A DNA stretch of 64,000 bases from Chitinophaga sp. E66 (GTDB taxonomy: Bacteria; Bacteroidota; Bacteroidia; Chitinophagales; Chitinophagaceae): assembly GCA_019285755.1 (NCBI GenBank), contig CP079103.1:682001-746000 (forward strand), written 5' to 3'. Positions 51,228 through 60,472 of this stretch are shown here, piece after piece; the stretch's first letter is position 1; every line of letters starts with the position of its first letter. Made by a program: the position numbers and the translations under genes. The notes below the pieces were generated by a model, which did not search any database, was not told the origin of the DNA, and saw only the letters and a list, made by a program, of their open reading frames with translations.

Positions 51228-52181
51228 ATGCAATTTCTGGATTTTGAAAAGCCGATTGCGGATCTGTACGAACAACTGGAAAAACTGAGGGAAAACGGGG
51301 AGAAGTCCGGCGTGGACGTTTCCGCTACCGTTAACGAGTACGAACAGAAAATCAACGATACCAAGCAACAGATCTATAACAATCTTACCAGCTGGCAGAA
51401 AGTGCAGCTGAGCCGCCATCCGGACAGGCCTTATACGCTCGAATATATCGAAAGGATGACGGAGAACTTCGTGGAGCTGCATGGCGACCGTAACGTGAAG
51501 GACGACAAGGCGATGGTAGGCGGATTTGCCGAGATCGGCGGGGAAACGGTGATGTTCATCGGTCAGCAGAAAGGGGTAAACACCAAGATGCGCCAGATCC
51601 GGAACTTCGGTATGGCCAACCCGGAAGGTTACCGTAAGGCGCTCCGCCTCATGAAACTGGCAGAGCGTTTCAACAAGCCCATCATTACCCTTATTGATAC
51701 GCCGGGCGCTTATCCCGGTTTGGAAGCGGAAGAACGCGGCCAGGGCGAAGCGATCGCCCGCAACCTGTTCGAAATGGTGAAGCTGCGCGTACCCGTGATC
51801 TGCGTGATCATCGGCGAAGGCGCCTCCGGCGGCGCGCTGGGCATCGGCATCGGCGACCGTATCTTCATGCTGGAAAACAGCTGGTATACCGTCATCTCTC
51901 CCGAGAACTGCTCCACCATCCTGTGGAGAAGCTGGAACTTTAAGGAAAAGGCGGCGGAAGAACTGAAGCTGACGTCCGGTTACATGAGCCAGTTCGGACT
52001 GGTGGATGGCGTGATCCCCGAACCTGTGGGCGGTGCGCACTCCAACCACGAAGAAATGGCCGAGATCCTGAAGCAGCGTCTGATCGAAACGCTGGCCGAA
52101 CTGAAAAAGATCGACCCGGATTCGCGTATCGAGCAACGGATCGATAAATTTTCAAATATGGGCTTCTTTGAAGAACGTTAA
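51228..52181 (+). CDS. accA: Acetyl-CoA carboxylase carboxyltransferase subunit alpha
   Basis: Intact 317 residues, the normal length. [41 protein letters not shown] and [11 protein letters not shown] are family hallmarks forming the crotonase-fold active site. With AccD it moves carboxyl from carboxybiotin to acetyl-CoA, the first step of fatty acid synthesis. Confidence 0.97.
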   Translation: MQFLDFEKPIADLYEQLEKLRENGEKSGVDVSATVNEYEQKINDTKQQIYNNLTSWQKVQLSRHPDRPYTLEYIERMTENFVELHGDRNVKDDKAMVGGFAEIGGETVMFIGQQKGVNTKMRQIRNFGMANPEGYRKALRLMKLAERFNKPIITLIDTPGAYPGLEAEERGQGEAIARNLFEMVKLRVPVICVIIGEGASGGALGIGIGDRIFMLENSWYTVISPENCSTILWRSWNFKEKAAEELKLTSGYMSQFGLVDGVIPEPVGGAHSNHEEMAEILKQRLIETLAELKKIDPDSRIEQRIDKFSNMGFFEER

Positions 52182-52201
52182 TCAAAAAGAAGCTGGCTGT
52201 A

Positions 52202-52232
52202 TTGCGGGAACCGATCCAATTGACAATCTTTG
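52202..52232 (+). promoter_or_regulatory. dapA: Possible dapA promoter
   Basis: TTG (52202-52204), a 20-base spacer and AATCTTTG (52225-52232), one mismatch to TAnnTTTG. It sits 42 bases before the dapA start. Confidence 0.35.
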
Positions 52233-52273
52233 CATTTTCTCAGGCAGCATTGCGGCCATTGACCATTTAAAAT

Positions 52274-53155
52274 ATGTTACAGGAACAATTAAGGGGCACC
52301 GGCGTGGCATTGGTGACACCATTCACCGCCAGCGAAGCGATTGACTGGAACGCCCTCGAAAGGCTTATCGATCATGTGATTACCGGCGGCGTGGATTACG
52401 TCGTAACCCTCGGTACCACCGGTGAAACACCCACCCTCTCTTCGGAAGAAAAACTGGACCTGATCCGCTTTACATTCGAAAAGGTAAATAAGCGCGTACC
52501 CGTAGTGGTAGGCGTAGGCGACTATAACACCCGCGACGTTGTCAAACGGCTGGAAACCTGCCCGCTCGACGAAGCCGCCGCTGTGCTCAGCGTAGCGCCT
52601 TATTACAGTAAACCCACGCAGGAAGGTATCTTCCAGCACTATATGGCTATTGCCGCCGCGTCTCCCAAGCCTATCATCCTGTATAATGTGCCCGGACGCA
52701 CCGGTCGCAACATGACGGCGGAAACCACCCTGCGCATCGCGCATGAAGTGGAAAACGTGATCGCCATGAAGGAAGCCTCCGGCGATATGGCGCAATGCAT
52801 GCAGATCGTGCGCGACCGGCCCAAAGGGTTCCTGGTGATCAGCGGCGATGATGCCGTTGCCATGCCGCAGCTGGCCTGCGGGATGGACGGTGTGATCTCC
52901 GTGGCTGCCAACTTCTTCGCGAAAGACTTCCCGGCTATGGTGAAGGCTTCCCTGGCCGGAGACTTTGAAACGGCCCGCAAACTGCATTACCGCATGCTCC
53001 AGGGCTTCGATCTCATGTTTGCTGAAAACAACCCGGCCGGCATCAAAGCGTTCCTACACCAGGCCGGCCTCATGGAGAACGTCTTCCGCCTGCCGGTTAT
53101 CCCCGCAACGGAAGGGCTCCGGGAACAGATCAAACAGTATCTCTCCAAATACTAA
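52274..53155 (+). CDS. dapA: 4-hydroxy-tetrahydrodipicolinate synthase
   Basis: Intact 293 residues. GTGVALVTPF, LGTTGETPTLS, YYSKPTQEGIFQHY with the catalytic Tyr, YNVPGRTGRNM, and the Schiff-base Lys in VIAMKEASGD define DapA. It condenses pyruvate with aspartate semialdehyde for lysine and diaminopimelate synthesis (EC 4.3.3.7). Confidence 0.97.
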   Translation: MLQEQLRGTGVALVTPFTASEAIDWNALERLIDHVITGGVDYVVTLGTTGETPTLSSEEKLDLIRFTFEKVNKRVPVVVGVGDYNTRDVVKRLETCPLDEAAAVLSVAPYYSKPTQEGIFQHYMAIAAASPKPIILYNVPGRTGRNMTAETTLRIAHEVENVIAMKEASGDMAQCMQIVRDRPKGFLVISGDDAVAMPQLACGMDGVISVAANFFAKDFPAMVKASLAGDFETARKLHYRMLQGFDLMFAENNPAGIKAFLHQAGLMENVFRLPVIPATEGLREQIKQYLSKY

Positions 53156-53177
53156 TTCCCGGTTCCCGGGAGAATGG

Positions 53178-53216
53178 AAAGGCTGACAACTGGTTAATTA
53201 CCAGGTGTCAGCCTTT
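53178..53216 (+). terminator. Intrinsic terminator of dapA
   Basis: AAAGGCTGACAACTGG (53178-53193) pairs with CCAGGTGTCAGCCTTT (53201-53216) with one mismatch and loop TTAATTA, followed by TT. Confidence 0.8.
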
Positions 53217-53236
53217 TTGTTATCTGGCATAAATGC

Positions 53237-53266
53237 CTACTGGAACTAGAAAATTAGTTCCAGTAG
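53237..53266. repeat. 12-bp perfect inverted repeat
   Basis: CTACTGGAACTA (53237-53248) and its exact reverse complement (53255-53266), loop GAAAAT. It stands directly in front of the tandem array. Confidence 0.75.
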
Positions 53267-53272
53267 CGCGAA

Positions 53273-53360
53273 AGGCCGATTGCAGGCCAGTTAGTGGCCG
53301 GTTACAGGACGAATAGCGGCTAATTAGAGGCCGATTACAGGCCAATTACAGGCCGATTAG
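53273..53360. repeat. 11-bp-period tandem array (8 units)
   Basis: Eight consecutive 11-base units, consensus AGGCCGATTAC, with one to five substitutions each. No coding potential and no spacers. Same period and same AGG start as the array at 5799. Confidence 0.8.
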
Positions 53361-53373
53361 AAGGGAGTATGGT

Positions 53374-53445
53374 GCAGACGAAGGGCAGACGAGGGGCAGA
53401 CGAAGGGCAGACGAGGGGCAGACGAGGGGCAGACGAGAGGGTGTA
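53374..53445. repeat. 12-bp tandem array (6 units)
   Basis: Six consecutive units of GCAGACGARGGG, the variable base alternating A/G. The last unit is degenerate. It ends 7 bases before the insertion sequence. Confidence 0.85.
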
Positions 53446-53501
53446 TCATATTGGGACCCGTCCTAAAAAAAAGTTTACCGGTTAAAGAATAAATCCTGGT
53501 A

Positions 53502-54410
53502 TTAGTTGACATCTGCCTCGTAATCCCGGGATGGGTTTACAATCTGTTTTTTCTGAGGATAATAGTTCTTCCATAGTCGCCTGGTTTGGATTGGTTCGCG
53601 GTGTATTTGCTCAGGAGTTGCCATACCTATGCTTAAATGTGGCCGCTCCGTGTTATACAAACGAACCGATCTCTCTAATGTAGCCTCTGCCTGTGCCAGG
53701 TTTTTAATCTCATAATGATACAAATATTCTCCTTTTACAATCCCGTTGACCCTTTCAGCAATGCTATTGTCCCGCGGATCTCCAGTTTCCGTCATGCTAA
53801 TTCCAATGCCATGGGCCTGGAGTGTTTCTACGTATCCGGTAGCGCAATATTGGCAACCTCGATCTGAATGATGGATGAGCTGATGAGCACTTCCTTTTAG
53901 GCCTTGTAACGCCTTTTGCAGGGCTTTCAGTGTCTGGATACCAGCCAGATTCTCAGCTACCTGATAACCTACGATCTTATGTGACCAGGCATCTGTCACT
54001 AAACTGATGAAGTAATCTTTACTCCCTGCTTTCCAGTAAGTTATATCACTCACCCAAAGCTGATCAGGTCCCGTGGGCTGGAAGTTCTTGATCTGGTTAG
54101 GCCATTTGCGCATCCAATGATCAGAGTAAGTTGTTCGCATATGCCGTTTGCGTTTACGTATGAGCAACCCTGCATCAGAAAGCAAATCAAAGAAGCCATC
54201 ACGGCCCATTTTAATACCCAACCGGGCAAAAACAGGCTGCAACATGCCAAATAACTTGCGCCCACCCATGTCGGGATGCCGGCTGCGGATAGCAAGGGCC
54301 TCGCCTAAGATTAACTGCTGTCTGTTGGCAGAAATTACACGTTTATGCTGATGCTTAAAATAAGCCTGACGGCTCACGCCAAGTAATCGACAAGCCCGCC
54401 CAAGCGTCAA
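53502..54410 (-). CDS. IS3-family transposase OrfB (DDE integrase)
   Basis: 302 residues from the first internal ATG. Conserved blocks: an HTH_21-like start (CRLLGVSRQAYFKH), then the rve catalytic core with WVSDITYW (first Asp), HHSDRGCQYC (second Asp) and ISMTETGDPRDNSIAERVNGIVK (Glu in two overlapping motifs). All three DDE residues are present, so it could be active. The true product is probably an OrfAB fusion by ribosomal frameshift, since the orfB frame extends upstream into orfA without a start. Confidence 0.92.
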   Translation of the reverse strand: MTLGRACRLLGVSRQAYFKHQHKRVISANRQQLILGEALAIRSRHPDMGGRKLFGMLQPVFARLGIKMGRDGFFDLLSDAGLLIRKRKRHMRTTYSDHWMRKWPNQIKNFQPTGPDQLWVSDITYWKAGSKDYFISLVTDAWSHKIVGYQVAENLAGIQTLKALQKALQGLKGSAHQLIHHSDRGCQYCATGYVETLQAHGIGISMTETGDPRDNSIAERVNGIVKGEYLYHYEIKNLAQAEATLERSVRLYNTERPHLSIGMATPEQIHREPIQTRRLWKNYYPQKKQIVNPSRDYEADVN

Positions 54411-54432
54411 TTTGGGGTGCTTGTCTTTTGTT

Positions 54433-54828
54433 TCATGGATTACCTGGTACTGTCCTTTTTCTGATACTGATCTGATGACGCTGCTCAGCCAGTTCTATCA
54501 GCCGTTCCAGCATCTCTGCCTTGATCTGTGCATCTTCCAACTGAAGCTGTGCGGCTTTTAATTGCTTTTGAAGTTGCTCAACATCAGGCTGCTGACCACT
54601 TTGCTTTTCGGACGGTTTGTTTGAAGAGGGTGTCATCTTCACAAGATAGTTCTTTCGGGGAAACGTTCGTAATCCTTTAGCATGCAGCCATTTACGAATA
54701 GTGTCACTCCCCTTTATTTCGTACTTGTGCCGTAAATAATTCATACTGTACCCGCTTTGATACTCACGGATCACCTGATCTTTAAACGAATCAGGATAAA
54801 AACGACCCTCTTTGTATGTTCTTGTCAT
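54433..54828 (-). CDS. IS3-family transposase OrfA
   Basis: 131 residues. Helix-turn-helix in the first 50 residues (FKDQVIREYQSGYSMNYL, GSDTIRKWLHAKG) and a leucine-zipper-like coiled coil (DVEQLQKQLKAAQLQLEDAQ) used for OrfA/OrfAB dimerisation. The reading frame meets orfB at an A-run near 54463-54467, the expected site of programmed slippage. Confidence 0.9.
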   Translation of the reverse strand: MTRTYKEGRFYPDSFKDQVIREYQSGYSMNYLRHKYEIKGSDTIRKWLHAKGLRTFPRKNYLVKMTPSSNKPSEKQSGQQPDVEQLQKQLKAAQLQLEDAQIKAEMLERLIELAEQRHQISIRKRTVPGNP

Positions 54829-54975
54829 AGAATAAATTTTGTGGTAAACCTATTTTAGGACAAGTCATTGATTTACATAGACTTAGGAGCACTTTTATTA
54901 TGTAGTACAATTCAATTCATTATTTTTCAATGAGTTATGCAATACTCTTGCCACCTACAGCTATGTATTGAAAAA

Positions 54976-54996
54976 GGGCGCCCTTGCCAGGCGCCC
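54976..54996 (-). terminator. Intrinsic terminator of the DUF3575 gene
   Basis: GGGCGCC (54976-54982) and GGCGCCC (54990-54996) with a 7-base loop, followed on the minus strand by TTTTT. It lies 32 bases past the stop at 55028. Confidence 0.75.
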
Positions 54997-55027
54997 CGGG
55001 GTATAGGGTTGAACAGGATAATCCGGT

Positions 55028-55902
55028 TTAGAAGGCAAACCCGATGGTCAGGCCGAGGCCGCGGACGCCGAGGAAGGGCATTTTGATGTCTGCCCGGACA
55101 CCATCGTCACGTACGTCCGCTTTGATGTTTTTTCACTTCCGCCCAGGTCTACCAGGTCTTCCAGTTCAGCCTTGAGGTCTGCGCGGTCTTGTTCGTCGAG
55201 ATCGCTGAGGTCGGTGAGGCCTTCTACCTTGCCTGTCATTTTGCCGTAGTGGGCGCCGATGATGTAGAGATCAACCACCAGGCGTTTGGCGATCATGAAC
55301 TGGCCGCCGAGCAGGAGTCCGCCGCCGAAGCCTTTGGTGTTGCCGTTCAGGGGCACGAGGGTGGTGGTTTCATCCGGTTTCTCGTAATCGTAGGGATAAT
55401 CGTACTTGAAGCTGCTGTAGCGGCCGTAAAGGCCGGCATAGAAGCCGCGGGCGCCGGGGCGCTTGCCGGTGTAGATGCGGAACTCCGCCGTGAGGGCGCC
55501 GCCGCTCATCTGCAACTTATCGAGCTGGCCCTGGAGATCATCGTCACCATCTTCCTTGATGTAATCCATCACGGTTTCGCCCAGCATGGTCTTGGTCAAC
55601 GCCCCTTTAGGCATGTACCGGTACCCCAGCGAAGCGGAGATCTTGCGGGTGAGCATGCGCTCGTACGTTAGGCTGTAGTTGTTCAGAGCGAGACTGGACA
55701 GGTTTGTTTTTACGATGTTGGAATACATTGGCAGGTTGCGGAGCCGTGTTTTCCTGGACGGGGTTTCTGCATTTACGGTGCTGTCGGTTGTAGATTCGGT
55801 TTGCTGCGCCATTGCCGCGGTGCCGAGGCACACCGCAAAGGCGAAAATCAGTGCTGCGTGTTTATTATAGAGAAAAAATTTAATGCCTAAAGGTAACGGC
55901 AT
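55028..55902 (-). CDS. DUF3575-type outer-membrane beta-barrel protein (frameshifted)
   Basis: About 291 residues. Signal peptide AALIFAFAVCLGTAAMAQ, then NIVKTNLSSLALNNYSLTYER and repeated amphipathic strands (ISASLGYRYMP, GFYAGLYGRYSSF, GGGLLLGGQFMI), ending on GLTIGFAF with a C-terminal Phe as in outer-membrane barrels. One frame break at about 55130, where six T should be seven. The ATG at 55902 is preferred over 55926. Function unknown. Confidence 0.68.
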
Positions 55903-55971
55903 GCATTTTCCCCTGCAATACACCATTTTAGGTATTGACTATATCATTAAATTATGTTTTAATATGTGGAG

Positions 55972-56880
55972 TCAGATGAGGTAGGTTGCTCCTTCCAGCG
56001 CCAGTTCCGTATGAGGGAAAACGGGCACGGCTTCGTCGAGGAAGGGTTGCAGCTCGGTGTATTTGGAAGAGAAGTGGCCGATGAGGAGCCTCCTGGCGCC
56101 GGCCATTTGTGCAAGGGTAGCGGCCTGGACGCTGGTACTGTGGAACCGGTCTGCCGCCCGTTGGGCGAGGTCGTGGAGATAGGTGGTTTCGTGATAGACG
56201 AGGTCGGCGTCCTGCATCCAGGGGATGAGGTCTTCGTCATAGATGCTGTCTGCACAGTAGACGTACCGCCGGGCGCGCAGGGGTGGGAGGGTTACCCAGT
56301 CGTTGCGGACGATGGATCCGTCTTTCCGTACGTAATCCTCACCATCTGCCAGGTGTGAGAAGAAGGCGGATGGGATCTCATAGGCGCGGGTCTGCTCGGG
56401 GATGAGCCGGCGTTTGCGGCGCTGAACGCTGAAGGAAAAGCCGTAGCACGGGATGCGGTGGCGGGTAGGGAAGCAGCTGACCTCCATGTCTTTATCCCGC
56501 AGGATCACCCCGGTTGATTCAGGCGTGAGGGCCTGGAACTGGAGATCGAACCGCAGGGTGGTGGCGGCATGGCGCAGCTGCAGATCGATGATTTCCCAGA
56601 GGCCGGGAGGGCCGAAGATAGTGAGGGGCTCGATGCGGCCGAGGAGGCTCATGGAGTTGATGAGGCCGATCAGTCCGAAGTAGTGATCGCCATGCAGGTG
56701 GCTGATGAAGATATAGCGGATTTTGCCGCGGCGAACCTTGTATCTGGCGAGCTGGGTCTGGGTCCCCTCTCCACAGTCGATCAGCATGAGCTGATCGTTA
56801 TACGTGAGCACCTGGGCGGTGGGATGCCGCTCTGGTGTGGGGATTGCCGAATTATTGCCGAGTATGGTGACCGCAAACAT
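55972..56880 (-). CDS. rnz: Ribonuclease Z
   Basis: Intact 302 residues of the metallo-beta-lactamase fold. LGNNSAIPTPERHPTAQ, IDCGEGTQTQL, the metal motif SHLHGDHYFGL, YCADSIYDEDL and GHFSSKY are present. It trims the 3' end of tRNA precursors (EC 3.1.26.11). It starts 11 bases after the STAS gene, so the two are co-transcribed. Confidence 0.95.
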   Translation of the reverse strand: MFAVTILGNNSAIPTPERHPTAQVLTYNDQLMLIDCGEGTQTQLARYKVRRGKIRYIFISHLHGDHYFGLIGLINSMSLLGRIEPLTIFGPPGLWEIIDLQLRHAATTLRFDLQFQALTPESTGVILRDKDMEVSCFPTRHRIPCYGFSFSVQRRKRRLIPEQTRAYEIPSAFFSHLADGEDYVRKDGSIVRNDWVTLPPLRARRYVYCADSIYDEDLIPWMQDADLVYHETTYLHDLAQRAADRFHSTSVQAATLAQMAGARRLLIGHFSSKYTELQPFLDEAVPVFPHTELALEGATYLI

Positions 56881-56891
56881 GTGCCTGTAAA

Positions 56892-57269
56892 TTAAGATTT
56901 ATTCATCGTCTCCGAGGAGTTCCGTTCCATATCTTCCATCATGACCATGTCAATGGCTTCGGATTCTGTGGGGACGATGTTGAGCATTTCGGGAATTGTT
57001 CGGAGAGGCTGGCCGTTAAAGTCTTGTTAAGTCCGGCTACTGCGGCGGAGAGGCCGTTGCTGTAGCGATCTTCGTACACTGTAAAAATGGCTTTAGCGCC
57101 TTCGGGGCGGCGGATTGGAGGAATGCAGGTCCAGTATGAGGTTGGAGCCTTCAAGGCCGGGTGCGGCGAGCACTTCCTTTTGGAACGCTGCTGCCATTTT
57201 AGCATCCAGATCGGCTTCTTCCAGCCTAAAAATCACTATTTTCTCTTTGGTATCAATTTTGAATTGCAT
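56892..57269 (-). CDS. STAS-domain (anti-sigma antagonist-like) protein (frameshifted)
   Basis: About 125 residues. MQFKIDTKEKIVIFRLEEAD and NLILDLHSS look like the first strands and the DLxxS loop of an SpoIIAA-like STAS fold, though the usual phosphorylated Ser is not certain. Frame breaks at about 57110 and at 56993, where CCC should be CCCC. The C-terminus ends SSETMNKS. I recall STAS-like genes preceding rnz in other Bacteroidota; the role there is unclear. Confidence 0.6.
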
Positions 57270-57525
57270 ACGGCGGATGTTATCATTCAAAAACATTATA
57301 AAAAAAAGGATTCGGCAAAAGGAAACCCGTCGAAGAACGTACCTGGAGAAGTAAAAATTCCAATCGTAAACATCCCTCTTCTCGTAGATATATTCAGCAC
57401 ACAAGGCCCTTCAGCGCAAAAGTAAATCTTAACCAATAATGTGCAAGGATAAAAAGTAAATCCAATTTTATTTGGTAATATTGTATAAGCATGCCCCCGT
57501 AAGGGTTTAACAAAATCAACACACA

Positions 57526-60052
57526 ATGGATCAGAATTTTTCACCGCAAGTAAAGGAGATCATTACGTTTAGCCGGGAGGAAGCTTTGCGACTGGGTAAT
57601 GACTTTATCGGTACGGAACACCTGCTACTGGGTATCATTCGTGAAGGTGAGGGAACGGCTGTAAAAATCCTACAGGCGCTGAACGTTGATCTGTATGAGT
57701 TACGCAAGGAAGTGGAATTGGCGATAAAAGACAAGACAGGCAAAAACATTGCGAACATCAACAGTCTCCCCTCACACGCCAGGCAGAAAAAGTGATCCGG
57801 GTAACCGTGCTGGAAGCGAAGGCGCTGAAGAGTCCCACCGTGGAGACCGAGCACCTGATGCTGTCCATCCTCAAGAATAAAGAAAACGTTTGTACGCAAA
57901 TCCTTCAACAATTTGACGTGGACTACGATACTTTTAAAAACGAACTGGGCTTCGTAAAATCCGCAGATCCGAAAGCGGAATTCGATGACCCCGGAGAAGA
58001 GGAGTTCGAAGACGAACGCAAAAGCTATGCTTCCAAACAGAAGCAAGCCAATACCAAATCCAAAACTCCCGTTCTCGATAACTTCGGCCGCGATATCACG
58101 AAGCTGGCCGAAAGCGGCAGCCTCGATCCCATCGTGGGCCGCGAAGCGGAAATCGAACGCGTTTCGCAGATCCTTTCCCGCCGTAAGAAGAACAATCCCA
58201 TCCTCATCGGTGAGCCCGGTGTTGGTAAGACCGCCATCGTGGAAGGCCTCGCCCTCCGCATCGTTCAGCGCAAGGTTTCCCGCGTGCTGTTCGACAAACG
58301 CGTGGTAAGCCTCGACCTCGCCGCCCTGGTTGCCGGTACCAAGTACCGCGGCCAGTTCGAAGAAAGGATGAAAGCCATCATGAACGAACTCGAGAAGAAC
58401 CGCGACGTGATCCTGTTCATCGACGAGATCCACACCATCGTTGGCGCAGGCGGCGCTTCCGGCTCGCTGGACGCTTCCAACATCTTCAAACCCGCCCTCG
58501 CAAGAGGCGAGCTCCAATGCATCGGCGCATCCACACTGGATGAATACCGCATGTACATCGAGAAAGACGGCGCCCTCGACCGCCGGTTCCAGAAGGTAAT
58601 GGTAGATCCCCCTCCGTGGAGGAAACCATCCAGATCCTCAATAACATCAAACCGCGCTACGAGGAATACCATAACGTGTCTTACACAGACGATGCGATCG
58701 ACGCATGCGTGAAACTGTCTGATCGTTATATGACCGACCGCCTGCTGCCCGACAAGGCCATCGACGTGCTCGATGAAGTAGGCGCCCGCGTTCACCTCAA
58801 AAACATCAACGTTCCGCAGAATATCCTCGATCTCGAAAAACAGATCGAAGACATCAAGCAGGAAAAGAATAAGGTCGTGAAGAGCCAACGCTTCGAAGAA
58901 GCCGCCGCCCTCCGCGATACCGAAAAGAAACTCGGCGAAGACTGGAAAAGGCTAAAGCCGTGTGGGAAGAAGAAGTGAAGCACAAGCGCTACCCGATCGA
59001 TGAAGAAGCGATCGCCGAAGTGGTGAGCATGATGACCGGCATCCCCGTTAAACGGATGGTGCAGGCCGAAAATGAAAAGCTCCGCCGCATGGGCGAAGAC
59101 CTCAAGTCTGCCGTGGTAGGCCAGGCCGAAGCCATCTCCAAAGTCACCAAGGCCATCCAGCGTAACCGCGTGGGCCTGAAAGACCCGAAGAAACCCATCG
59201 GTACCTTTATCTTCCTGGGACCCACCGGTGTCGGTAAAACCGAGCTGGCCAAGTCACTCGCCCGTTACATGTTCGACTCGGAAGACGCGCTCATCCGTAT
59301 TGATATGTCCGAATACATGGAGAAATTCTCCGTAAGCCGCCTCATCGGCGCGCCTCCGGGATATGTAGGTTACGAAGAAGGCGGTCAGCTGACCGAAAAG
59401 GTTCGCCGCAAACCGTACTCCGTGATCCTGCTCGACGAGATCGAGAAAGCGCACCCGGATATTTATAACATCCTGTTGCAGGTGCTCGACGACGGTATCC
59501 TCACAGACGGCCTGGGCCGCAAGGTGGACTTCAAGAACACCCTCATCATCATGACCTCCAATATCGGGGTACGCCAGTTGAAAGACTTCGGCGCAGGCGT
59601 GGGCTTCACCACCGGCAGCCGCGTGGTGAACGAGGAAGAGAATACCAAGGCAGTGATCGAAAAGGCACTGAAGCGGACATTCTCCCCGAGTTCCTGAACC
59701 GTATCGACGATGTGATCATCTTCAACTCACTGAGCAAAGAGGATATCTACGTGATCATCGATATCACCATGAAAGGGGTGCTCGCCCGTCTGCAGAACCT
59801 GGGCTTCAGCCTGGAACTGACGGACGAAGCGAAAGGGTTCCTGTCCGAGAAAGGATACGACCAGCAGTTCGGCGCCCGTCCGCTGCACAGGGCCATCCAG
59901 AAATACCTGGAAGATCCCTGGCGGAAGAGATCCTCAACATGAATATCCACAACGGGGATATCCTCATCGCGGACCTTGACAAGGAAAACCAGAAACTGGT
60001 GTTCTCCCTGAAGAATCCTTCGAAGAGCAAATCGGAAAAATCCGAAGCGTAA
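57526..60052 (+). CDS. clpC: ATP-dependent Clp protease ATP-binding subunit ClpC (frameshifted)
   Basis: About 842 residues, the usual length. Clp_N repeats ([20 protein letters not shown] in part), first AAA+ module with Walker [14 protein letters not shown] and Walker [10 protein letters not shown], a UVR-type middle segment ([14 protein letters not shown]), second AAA+ module with [15 protein letters not shown] and the C-terminal D2-small domain. It unfolds substrates for ClpP. Five frame breaks: about 57785, 58607 (CCCCC for six), 58945 (GG for three), 59688 (CCCC for five) and 59918 (CCC for four). Confidence 0.96.
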
Positions 60053-60079
60053 ACGACCAAACGATCTACTGATCATACG

Positions 60080-60104
60080 AGCTGCCGGCATATTGCCGGC
60101 AGCT
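60080..60104 (+). terminator. Intrinsic terminator of clpC
   Basis: AGCTGCCGGCA (60080-60090) with TGCCGGCAGCT (60094-60104), loop TAT, then TTTTT. The following 360 bases to 60472 are A/T-rich and hold no gene. A shorter related stem (CCGGCA ... TGCCGG) occurs at about 60386-60401. Confidence 0.85.
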
Positions 60105-60472
60105 TTTTTATGCCCAAACCTGATATTCAGGTATATATATTTTCTAGTATATAACACATATGTTGGATTTTATAAATAAGTAACAGCAATACCACGTATT
60201 AATAAAAAACTATATGTAATATTGTGAAGGATTAGCTCGTACAGCTGCAGAAAGCAGCTTTTATTCGGATTGGAACGCATTGTTTTTTTAAACTGATACC
60301 ATACGGATTAGCGGATTGTCGGACTGGCCGGCTAATAGTGAACGTCATTCAAGGTTTTTCATCAGATTATTAATACCTAATGCCCGGCAGTATATGCCGG
60401 CAGGACTTGTATTGTCAAATTAAATAGTTCATTATCATCTCTTAATAACGCATATTTTTTAACCTTTTACCT

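Larger units (their letters stand above)
53453..54866 (-). mobile_element. IS3-family insertion sequence
   Basis: About 1414 bp with two transposase genes in the orfA/orfB arrangement. Imperfect terminal inverted repeats share GTCCTAAAA and a following GTTTACC (left 53460-53483; right 54842-54862 in reverse complement). ATT flanks both ends (53450-53452 and 54867-54869) and may be a 3-bp target duplication. The exact tips are uncertain because short runs are unreliable in this sequence. Confidence 0.8.

Noticed and set aside
53273..53445. CRISPR array
   Set aside because: The units are 11 and 12 bases long and directly adjacent, with no unique spacers, and no cas gene is nearby.
57526..60052. 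clpC as a pseudogene, or as a gene with several programmed frameshifts
   Set aside because: Each of the breaks is a simple missing base, four of them clearly in G/C runs, and the protein is complete once restored. Programmed shifts at five sites in a housekeeping gene are not credible.
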